A stretch of DNA of 8,901 bases from JBCDBH01 sp039184055 (lineage in GTDB: Bacteria; Acidobacteriota; Thermoanaerobaculia; Multivoradales; J023), in assembly GCA_039184055.1 (NCBI GenBank), contig JBCDBH010000250.1, forward strand, positions 1-8,901. The letters are read 5' to 3'. This document shows, piece after piece, positions 1 to 6,581 of this stretch. The first letter of the stretch is position 1; each line of letters opens with the position of its first letter. The notes below the pieces were generated by a model. The model was given only the letters and a program-made list of their open reading frames with translations, did not search any database and was not told the origin of the DNA. The position numbers were made by a program, and so were the translations under genes.

Positions 1-2
1 CC

Positions 3-341
3 CTCGTCGCACTCGAACCTGTCGAGCTGCTTCGAAAACACCCGCTCGTCGAAAAGGCCGACAACTACTACCTTCATATCGATGCCGCCAAGTTTGAGCT
101 CGATGACAAAGACTACTGTGCCTACGACCACCACCATCCGGCACTTCCAGCGATCGGTGAGCGTGTAATCATCTTTCCAACCATCCTCATGGGTCCCGAG
201 CTGATCGTTCCCAAAGCCATGGTGATCGAGCGGCAAGACGGCACCGTCGAAGCGTCATCCATCCTTTCGGATCTTCCAGCCGATACTCCTTTCGACGACA
301 TCCTTGCTAGCGTCAAAGCTCGTATCGTCCGGTTGCGTTGA
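3..341 (+). CDS. Hypothetical protein, C-terminal part (5' end outside window)
   Basis: An open frame enters from the left edge and ends at TGA 339-341, giving 112 residues. I do not recognise the family. It is clearly a paralogue of the next gene (410-1186). LVALEPVELL at residues 1-10 matches LIRLEPSEFL at residues 134-143 there. F31-E32, C39 and the I-G-E-R-V block at 51-55 match F161-E162, C169 and V-G-E-R-M at 181-185 with identical spacing from the Phe onward. By that alignment roughly 130 N-terminal residues, presumably including a signal peptide, lie outside the window. The last ~50 residues do not align well with the paralogue. The fragment is polar and shows no membrane segment. The 68-bp gap to the next gene on the same strand and the lack of a terminator suggest one transcript. 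The frame assignment is secure because the paralogy supports it; the function is unknown. Confidence 0.8.
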   Translation, partial: LVALEPVELLRKHPLVEKADNYYLHIDAAKFELDDKDYCAYDHHHPALPAIGERVIIFPTILMGPELIVPKAMVIERQDGTVEASSILSDLPADTPFDDILASVKARIVRLR

Positions 342-409
342 CCCTTACCTGAGGAGGTCGTCGTTGGCGCTATGCTTACCCGGCTATGCGAACTCATCCT
401 GGAGGATCC

Positions 410-1186
410 ATGAACCGCCATCTCTTGCTTCTTTGCCTCTGCGGACTTCTCGTCTTCCCCGTTTTTGCCGACGATGGTTCTGCTGACAATGCCGGGACTC
501 TCGACCGGATCATCCGTGAGATCGAGCGCGAGGGTGAGATGGAAACGGATCTGCTCTGGCTGTCGAAGGACGCGGCGGTGAGCGAGAAGGGTGAGGTTCT
601 CGAGACGCGCATGTTCGCCAATTACGACCCCGCGGAGCTCACCACTCGACTGACCCGTGATGCCTCGGATTGCGAGATGCAGCTTTTTCTCGAGCCCATG
701 GGGACGGACAAGACGGCAAGCGAGATGGTGCGGGACGCCGGGTGGGTGTTCGTCGGCGAGGTGGCGGAGATTCAGGCGGGGTTTGTTTGGGGCAGCATTC
801 CCGGCATGCTCATTCGTCTCGAACCGTCGGAGTTCCTTGTCGGTTCCAGGCTCGACGCGCCGGTGCACGTCCTCTTCAAGGCGGCGGATTTCGAGGTCGC
901 CGGCAAGCGAATTTGCCAGGCCTACGCGCGCTATGCCGATGCTCCCAAGGTCGGTGAGCGGATGGTGGTGATCTCCGAGCCAGGCGAGGAGGCCTTTCTC
1001 AGCGACAGCAGATTGATGTTGAATTACGACCCGGACGGTCTCATTACCGTGCACGAGGACGATCGCATCAACCTACCGCGACGACTACGACGTGATCGCT
1101 CCCTGCCGGCCGCCCTGCGCGTGCCGAGCGCCGAGCTGACGAGCCTGACGACCTGGATCGGCGAGACGGCGAAAGAAAAAGAGTGA
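410..1186 (+). CDS. Secreted hypothetical protein, paralogue of upstream gene
   Basis: 258 residues from ATG 410. An ATG exists in frame at 386, but GGAGG at 401-405 sits just before 410, and 410 places a standard Sec signal peptide at the N-terminus: MNRH, then a Leu-rich core to residue 18, with probable cleavage after V-F-A (residue 20, before DDG). The mature protein is therefore exported, to periplasm or outside. Residues 22-85 are acidic and helical. Residues 112-190 alternate polar and hydrophobic residues like a small beta fold (G-W-V-F-V-G-E-V, L-I-R-L-E-P, V-G-E-R-M-V-V-I) and hold C169; this part is shared with the gene upstream. C88 is the other mature-region cysteine. The tail, from about 218, is Arg-rich and then acidic. 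No catalytic motif is seen and I know no characterised homologue. It is probably cotranscribed with its upstream paralogue and ends directly before a hairpin at 1187-1223. Confidence 0.85.
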   Translation: MNRHLLLLCLCGLLVFPVFADDGSADNAGTLDRIIREIEREGEMETDLLWLSKDAAVSEKGEVLETRMFANYDPAELTTRLTRDASDCEMQLFLEPMGTDKTASEMVRDAGWVFVGEVAEIQAGFVWGSIPGMLIRLEPSEFLVGSRLDAPVHVLFKAADFEVAGKRICQAYARYADAPKVGERMVVISEPGEEAFLSDSRLMLNYDPDGLITVHEDDRINLPRRLRRDRSLPAALRVPSAELTSLTTWIGETAKEKE

Positions 1187-1223
1187 AACGGGCGCGTCCG
1201 TGAATAACCACGACGCGCCCGTT
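1187..1223. terminator. Bidirectional intrinsic terminator between convergent genes
   Basis: An 11-bp perfect GC-rich stem pairs 1187-1197 (AACGGGCGCGT) with 1213-1223 (ACGCGCCCGTT). It can extend by four pairs (1199-1202 with 1209-1212) over a bulged C1198, leaving a six-base loop. It begins right after the stop of the plus-strand gene and lies 24 bases past the stop of the minus-strand gene at 1247. Read on the minus strand, the stem is followed by a T-rich tract (complement of 1170-1183), as in an intrinsic terminator. On the plus strand no T-run follows, so termination in that direction is less certain. Confidence 0.7.
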
Positions 1224-1246
1224 CAACTAACAGCCTAGCCCGCAGC

Positions 1247-3337
1247 TCAACGCTCGGCGCGATACGCCCGCATGGCCGAGGCCAGAAAGCGAAGCCCCTG
1301 ACCCCCGCTGATCACGCCGGCCCGGCGTAGCTGCCGCAGCGATTTGCTGACACAACGAAAGTACGAGCCAGGCGACTGGTCGCTGTCGATCGAGCAGGGG
1401 ATCTCGGGAAAGACGAGGTGCTCGCCCGCTCGCGCACCATAAAGCCGGTTGCGCACGCCGCTCGGCCACTGGATGTCGACCGTGCCGCGGTGACGATTAC
1501 CGAGCCCGAAATGACGTTCGAGCGCGTTCTGGGAAAGGTAGCTCGACCCGGCAACGACGGGCAGGGTGGCGGTTTGCCCTCCCTTGGGCGTGAACGAGAC
1601 GAGGGCGCCGACACCGGATCGATTGACCTTGCCGCCATCGACCAAATCCACCGCGCCGACCGCTTCGACGACGACGGAACGACCGACATCGGGTGTGGTG
1701 TTGAGCTCGACCGTCATGTCACCCGGCAGCATCGAAAGACCCGTCCAGATGAAGTTGCCGTTGGCGTCGGGAAGGTACTGAAACCAGAAAGCGGGCACGT
1801 TATCGAAGGCGGGATTGCCGTGCACGGCTGACGACGGTACGAGCGGGGCGTCGGCCGGCAGGTTGTGCTCGGAGGTGGTGACGACGTCGATCCGCCCGTC
1901 GCGATCGAGGTCACCGAGCGCGACACCGTGGGTGCCACGCAGGGTGTGATCACCACGGAAAGCCGTCGTGTTCTGGACGAAGGACGCGGTGCAGTCGACG
2001 TTCTCGAGCACCACGCCGGGGTTGTCTTCGAAGGTGGTGAAGTAGCCGTCGATCCCACCGTGGTAGAGGATGTCGGGATCGCCGTCGTTGTCGAGATCGA
2101 CGATACCGCTGCCCCAACCAAAGACCGACGACACACCGTTGCCGACGGTGTCGGTAAAGGTGCCGTCCCCGTTGCCGAGCAGCCAGCGCGACATTTCCAG
2201 ACCGAGCGGATACGGCGGCAGACCGAAGAGCCCACCCAGCCAGGCGCTGCCGTAGTCGCCGAAATTCGAGCTGAAGAGATCCATGTGACCGTCGCAGTTG
2301 AGGTCGCCAAACGAGATGCTCATCCAATTGCCGACCGAATACGGGTTGAGGTCGACGGGCGCGTCGGTGAAATAGCCGGTACCGTCGTTGAGCAAGGTAT
2401 GGAGGCGACCGCGACGCGGGCCGGGCATCGAAGCCTGATCGTCGGCCTGCACGATGTCGATATCGCCATCGGCATCGACGTCGGCCATGCCCACCGCCCA
2501 GGTGATGGTCTGCGGTTGCGGATCGGCGGTGTCGAGCGCGAGCAGGTTGTGAATACCCGAGGTGGTGCTGACGTCGGAAAAGCTCAAGCCGCCATCGTTG
2601 CGATAAAGCTCGTTGCGCTGGTTGAAGGCAAAAGGATCGACACCGACCAAACCGAATTGATTCTCCAGATCGGTGGCGTTGCCGACAAAGACATCGAGCA
2701 AGCCATCACCGTCGATATCGCCGATCGTGCAACCGATATGCGAGGCGTCGCCGCCTTCGAGACCGCTCGGCGTCACCTCGGCGAAGCTGCCATCACCGAG
2801 ATTCTCGAGCAGCCGATTGTTCTCTTCGCGACCGAGCACGACGAGATCGTCGTCCCCGTCGTTGTCGAGATCGCCGTAGCAGACGCCGTTTGAATCCTGA
2901 TCGGCCAGGCCGGCACCGAGCGCCGCGCCCTGATCGATGAAGCTCAGGCTTCCCGTTTCGACCAGCTGATTGACGAAGAGGCTGTTGGCGGTGTCGGGTC
3001 CGTTGGTGACATAGATGTCGAGATCACCGTCGTCGTCATGATCGAGAATCGCGATCCCCGGAAAGCCTCCGGCACGATGTGGCAACGACGCGCTCGACGG
3101 AAACGGCACCGGGTCGATCAGCGATGCTTGTTGCAACGCCTCGACCTGCGCGTAGCCCGGGCTACGCGTGCGGCTGTACTCGATCCCCGAGTTGGGATCC
3201 TGGGCGAAATCCTCGAACGAAATCTCACCGGCGCTCGCTGTCGTTGCGAAGAAGGTTCCGGTCACGACAAACATTGCGATCAACGAAGTGCAGAGAAGTA
3301 GGTTGGTCGAGACGCGTCCCCATTTGCTAGCTTTCAT
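1247..3337 (-). CDS. Secreted CRTAC1-type protein: FG-GAP repeats plus ASPIC/UnbV domain
   Basis: 696 residues from ATG 3337-3335. An in-frame ATG lies 17 codons upstream, but the chosen start has a GGGAG-type ribosome site and puts the signal peptide first (hydrophobic core residues 13-31, probable cleavage after A-S-A at 34-36). Seven FG-GAP/VCBS blades follow, each with a Ca-binding D-x-D/N-x-D-G loop: 99-105, 156-162, 207-212, 286-291, 345-350, 414-419 and 476-481. Such loops in integrin-alpha folds bind calcium and stabilise a beta-propeller. Residues ~571-645 match the ASPIC/UnbV domain (S-x-Q at 602, HFGLG 609-613, WPSG 624-627). A helical Arg-rich tail, about 655-696, follows the domain. 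It is expected to be exported and to act in surface adhesion or carbohydrate/protein binding; no enzyme site is visible and the ligand is unknown. It diverges from the sigma gene at 3415 across 77 bp and shares its 3' hairpin with the convergent gene at 410. Confidence 0.92.
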   Translation of the reverse strand: MKASKWGRVSTNLLLCTSLIAMFVVTGTFFATTASAGEISFEDFAQDPNSGIEYSRTRSPGYAQVEALQQASLIDPVPFPSSASLPHRAGGFPGIAILDHDDDGDLDIYVTNGPDTANSLFVNQLVETGSLSFIDQGAALGAGLADQDSNGVCYGDLDNDGDDDLVVLGREENNRLLENLGDGSFAEVTPSGLEGGDASHIGCTIGDIDGDGLLDVFVGNATDLENQFGLVGVDPFAFNQRNELYRNDGGLSFSDVSTTSGIHNLLALDTADPQPQTITWAVGMADVDADGDIDIVQADDQASMPGPRRGRLHTLLNDGTGYFTDAPVDLNPYSVGNWMSISFGDLNCDGHMDLFSSNFGDYGSAWLGGLFGLPPYPLGLEMSRWLLGNGDGTFTDTVGNGVSSVFGWGSGIVDLDNDGDPDILYHGGIDGYFTTFEDNPGVVLENVDCTASFVQNTTAFRGDHTLRGTHGVALGDLDRDGRIDVVTTSEHNLPADAPLVPSSAVHGNPAFDNVPAFWFQYLPDANGNFIWTGLSMLPGDMTVELNTTPDVGRSVVVEAVGAVDLVDGGKVNRSGVGALVSFTPKGGQTATLPVVAGSSYLSQNALERHFGLGNRHRGTVDIQWPSGVRNRLYGARAGEHLVFPEIPCSIDSDQSPGSYFRCVSKSLRQLRRAGVISGGQGLRFLASAMRAYRAER

Positions 3338-3414
3338 GTTGCTCTCCCTCGGTTGCTGGCGACCGGATATCGGCCGCTTGACACCCATGGCGACAAAGGG
3401 ATCGTGATCTGGAC

Positions 3415-3987
3415 ATGACGACCGAAAATCTCACCGCTTGGATCGACAAGCTCCGTCAGGGCGAGGCCGACGCGCTCGACGTGGTGGTGCCGTCGCTCTA
3501 TGAAGACCTGCGTCGTTTGGCGCGTCAGAAGATGCGTGACGAGAATCAGAATTGGACCTTGTCAACCACCGGCTTGGTGCACGAGGCGTATCTCAAGCTC
3601 CGTCAGCAGCAGAAGATCAACAGCGACGACCGCGCCCACTTCCTGGCGCTCGCCGGGATCACCATGCGTCGGGTGCTGGTGGATTACGCCCGCACGCGAC
3701 GACGGGACAAACGCGGCGGTGGCGTGCGCGCCGTCCCGCTCGACGATGTCGAGCCCTTTCTCAGCGATACCGAAGCCGACGAGGTGATCGCGCTCGACGA
3801 CGCGCTCGATCGTCTCGCCCAAGTCGACCCGCGTGGCGCCGAGGTGGTGGGCCACCGTTTCTTCACCGGGCTCACCCTCGAAGAATCGGCCGAGGTGTTG
3901 GGCGTGTCGAGCAAGACGGTGCAGCGCTCGTGGCTGGCGGCCCGTGCGTGGCTGCGGAAAGAAGTGGCGCTCGAGCTCGCCGGCTAA
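3415..3987 (+). CDS. ECF RNA polymerase sigma factor, TIGR02999-like, lacking acidic region 2.2 motif
   Basis: 190 residues. Sigma region 2 spans about 8-100: the -35/-10 recognition helices include LYEDLRRLAR (28-37), region 2.2 LVHEAYLKL (54-62) and MRRVLVDYARTRRRDKRGGG (84-103), the latter typical of the TIGR02999 group of Acidobacteria and Planctomycetes. A linker (104-125) leads to region 4 with a helix-turn-helix at about 153-181 (LTLEESAEVLGVSSKTVQRS). It should direct RNA polymerase to a dedicated promoter set in the cytoplasm. No anti-sigma gene is adjacent. Canonical ECF sigmas carry D-A-E-D before L-V-Q-E to contact beta-prime; here the positions are S50-T51-T52-G53, the pattern of ECF43 factors activated by a Ser/Thr kinase. 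A kinase gene lies tail-to-tail, the stops overlapping by four bases. The ribosome site is weak (AAAGGG at 3395-3400, 14 bases away), so low or coupled translation is possible. Family assignment is firm; kinase control is inferred. Confidence 0.93.
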   Translation: MTTENLTAWIDKLRQGEADALDVVVPSLYEDLRRLARQKMRDENQNWTLSTTGLVHEAYLKLRQQQKINSDDRAHFLALAGITMRRVLVDYARTRRRDKRGGGVRAVPLDDVEPFLSDTEADEVIALDDALDRLAQVDPRGAEVVGHRFFTGLTLEESAEVLGVSSKTVQRSWLAARAWLRKEVALELAG

Positions 3988-6395
3988 GGAAGCGCCTCGA
4001 GCTCCGCGCGCGCGGCATCGGCCTCGGCGAGCTTGCCCCAGGCGTCGTAGAGCGACACCAGAGTCTCGAAATCGTCGCGAACGAACCGATGCTTCATCCC
4101 GTATGCGCGACGCCTTCTCGGCAGGGCGTCGAGAACCAAGGTTTCGGCCTCGTCGTAACGCGCCAACGCTACGAGCGCCCCGGCGAGCTCGAGCTGTGCC
4201 GAGAGGGTCGCGGAGTGCTCGTCGCCGAGACTCGAACGGCGGCTCTCAAACGCCTGGCGATAAAGATCAGCGGCCCGTGTCCACTCCTGACGTGCGGCGT
4301 GAATGCGACCGAGCTGAAGGTGGGCCCGCGAGGTATCCGGATGATCCGCGACAAAGCGCTGACGATAAATATCGAGCGCTTCGAGGAGGAGAGACTCGGC
4401 TTCGTCGAGTCGTCCCAAGACGCTCGAGAAACGCGCCGTGGTCACCTGGGTCCAGGCGAGCAGCGGATCATCGGCAGCGAGCGTACGTCGACGAACCGCC
4501 AGCACCTCACGCATCAAAGGCTCGGCGACTTCATGGCTGTGGTGTCGAGCGCGAATGACCGCCAGCTGATAGAGCGCATCGACCGTATCGGCATGATCGA
4601 CGCCTAGCGTCGCGCGCAGAATCTCCACCGCTTCAGTCGCGTAGCGATCCGCGAGCTCGAGCTCATTGCCGTTGCGCACCAGCCGCCCAAGCTGAGCGAG
4701 CGTGCGACCCAGCTCGACATCATCGTCACCGAGGGCAGCGCGTTGCAGCGTCAACGCCCGCTCGTAGGCCACCCGTGCTTCGTCGAAACGGCTGTTGACA
4801 TAAAGCGCCTCGCCAACTCGACGAACGCCCCACGCCAGCTCTGGATCAGCATCCGCGTAGATCGTCTCGCGCACGGCGAGCGACGCGCGGGCCATATCGA
4901 GCGCCGCATCGTACAGACCGAGATTGAAATAGATCGTCAGCACCTCATCCATCAGCTCGGCCTGCAGATCGGGCTGATCGGCCAGATCGTCGACGATCCG
5001 CGCCGACGCCGCCTCGAGCCGATCACCCGGCGTGCCTTCGGTCTCGTCGGGATCGAGCACCTTGAAGAGATCGCTCACCAGCGTCTTGACCCGAGTCGTC
5101 TTCTCCACCTGGAGCCGCACGCGATCACGTTCCGCTTCGAGTGCCTTGGCGTTACGGGCGATTCGGGTCGCCTGCACCGTCATCGCCACCGCGAAGCCGA
5201 CGATCAACAGCGCCACCACCACCGTCGTCATGACCGCCCATCGACGACGTCGCAGCAGCTTGCCGAGGCGATAACCCAGCCTATCGGCGCGTGCCCGCAC
5301 CGGCAGATCATCGAGATGGCGTCGTACGTCCTCACCGAGCGCCGCCACCGATCCATAGCGTCGCTCCGGCTCCTTGCGCAGCGCCATCATCACGATCTTG
5401 TCGAGATCACCACGCAACCGTCGGGCGAGACGTCGTGGCGTCGTGCCGCGTGACGCGCCCGCCGTCGCGTCCACCTCCACTGTGCTCGGTCGACGCGGCG
5501 CCATCTCACACACCACCCGCTCCGCCTCGAGCGGCGTCCGCTCCGCGAGCACGTACGGCCGCTGCCCAGTGAGCAGCTCGTAGAGCAACACCCCGAGCGC
5601 ATACACGTCCGTCACCGTGGTGATCGCCGCGCCACGAAACTGCTCCGGCGCCGCGTAATCGGGCGTCATCACCCGCACCTCCGTACGCGTCACCGCCACC
5701 TCACGCGGCCCCTCGGGATCGAGCAACTTGGCGATCCCAAAATCGAGCAGCTTGACGTTGCCATCGTCCGTCACCAGGATATTGCCCGGCTTCAAATCGC
5801 GATGGACCACCAAATTCAGATGAGCAAATTGCACCGCATCGAGCACCTGACCAAAAAGCTCCAGCCGTGCCGCCACCGACAAGCCGTGCGTGTCGCAATA
5901 CTCCGTAATCGGCACCCCTTCCACATATTGCATCACCAAAAACGGCCGACCATCGGCCATCACCCCACCGTCCAAGAGCTGGGCAATATGTGGATGACTC
6001 AACCGCGCCAAAATCTGCCGCTCACGCTCGAAGCGCAGGGCCAACTCCCCACCGCCCCAACCCGCCCGCACCACCTTGATCGCCACCCGCTGGCGATACA
6101 GATCATCATCCCGCTCCGCCAGATACACATCCCCCATCCCGCCTCGACCGATAGGGGCCACCACCCGATGCGCCCCGATCCGCGTGCCCGTCGCCAGCTC
6201 CGTCGCCACCACCACACGGCGTTCCAAAGCCAGCGCCCGACTCTCCCCATGCCCACCGAGCATCCCTTGGATCTCGTCGAAAAGCGCCCGATCCTCGCCG
6301 CATGCCCCGTCGAGAAAGCTCGTCCGCGCGTCGTCGTCCAGCTCCAAGGCGGCGAGAAAAAGCGTCCTCGCCTTCTGCCATCTTTCAGCGTCCAT
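3984..6395 (-). CDS. Transmembrane Ser/Thr protein kinase with 42-residue TPR array (PknB-type)
   Basis: 803 residues from ATG 6395-6393; the frame stays open 68 codons further, but that stretch is low-complexity Cys/Arg-rich and lacks family features, whereas MDAERWQKAR is the usual N-terminus of acidobacterial kinases. Order: helical N-terminal segment (1-60); kinase domain ~73-340 with Gly loop IGRGGMGDVY (82-91), ATP-binding K107, helix-C E125, catalytic HRDLKPGN (198-205), DFG 218-220, and APE 249-251. The RD arginine and activation-loop threonines (T236, T238, T244) imply autophosphorylation control. One transmembrane helix is at ~386-408. Beyond it, residues ~480-800 form about eight TPRs; seven repeat units are spaced exactly 42 residues (anchor positions 513, 555, 597, 639, 681, 723, 765), as in kinesin-light-chain TPRs. 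The TPRs would lie across the membrane from the kinase and could sense peptides or proteins. All catalytic residues are intact. It is the likeliest activator of the overlapping sigma factor. No clear ribosome site precedes the start. Confidence 0.94.
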   Translation of the reverse strand: MDAERWQKARTLFLAALELDDDARTSFLDGACGEDRALFDEIQGMLGGHGESRALALERRVVVATELATGTRIGAHRVVAPIGRGGMGDVYLAERDDDLYRQRVAIKVVRAGWGGGELALRFERERQILARLSHPHIAQLLDGGVMADGRPFLVMQYVEGVPITEYCDTHGLSVAARLELFGQVLDAVQFAHLNLVVHRDLKPGNILVTDDGNVKLLDFGIAKLLDPEGPREVAVTRTEVRVMTPDYAAPEQFRGAAITTVTDVYALGVLLYELLTGQRPYVLAERTPLEAERVVCEMAPRRPSTVEVDATAGASRGTTPRRLARRLRGDLDKIVMMALRKEPERRYGSVAALGEDVRRHLDDLPVRARADRLGYRLGKLLRRRRWAVMTTVVVALLIVGFAVAMTVQATRIARNAKALEAERDRVRLQVEKTTRVKTLVSDLFKVLDPDETEGTPGDRLEAASARIVDDLADQPDLQAELMDEVLTIYFNLGLYDAALDMARASLAVRETIYADADPELAWGVRRVGEALYVNSRFDEARVAYERALTLQRAALGDDDVELGRTLAQLGRLVRNGNELELADRYATEAVEILRATLGVDHADTVDALYQLAVIRARHHSHEVAEPLMREVLAVRRRTLAADDPLLAWTQVTTARFSSVLGRLDEAESLLLEALDIYRQRFVADHPDTSRAHLQLGRIHAARQEWTRAADLYRQAFESRRSSLGDEHSATLSAQLELAGALVALARYDEAETLVLDALPRRRRAYGMKHRFVRDDFETLVSLYDAWGKLAEADAARAELEALP

Positions 6396-6581
6396 GTGGG
6401 CTATGTCATCACACGCTCTGCATCGCGAACACAGCGCGGCCCGTGGATTCCCGCCGAGACACAGCTGACCCGTTTTTCGAGGCTTCGGATTGATGCCGAT
6501 AGCTGCCCATCGAGGCAGGTTGCATCCATCGCGGGATCCGTGTGTTCCCTGTGCCCTACCCCTCCAAGAGGAGACTCCACA

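Noticed and set aside
122..1054. 310-codon minus-strand frame
   Set aside because: Antisense to two paralogous plus-strand genes whose shared motifs confirm the plus-strand reading.
1865..2893. 342-codon plus-strand open frame
   Set aside because: Mirror of the FG-GAP gene: the Asp/Gly-rich repeats read in antisense give Val/Ile/Glu-rich sequence with no start signal.
3338..3377. Promoter for the FG-GAP gene (TTGTCG with a GATATC-like -10 on the minus strand)
   Set aside because: Only four of six and three of six matches, with poor spacing; not better than chance.
3552..4607. 351-codon plus-strand frame crossing the sigma and kinase 3' ends
   Set aside because: Arg-rich out-of-frame translation over two well-supported genes.
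5802..6581. Upstream extension of the plus-strand frame that ends at 8375
   Set aside because: It is antisense to the kinase domain, His/Arg/Pro-rich, and the real start at 6582 has a ribosome site and signal peptide.
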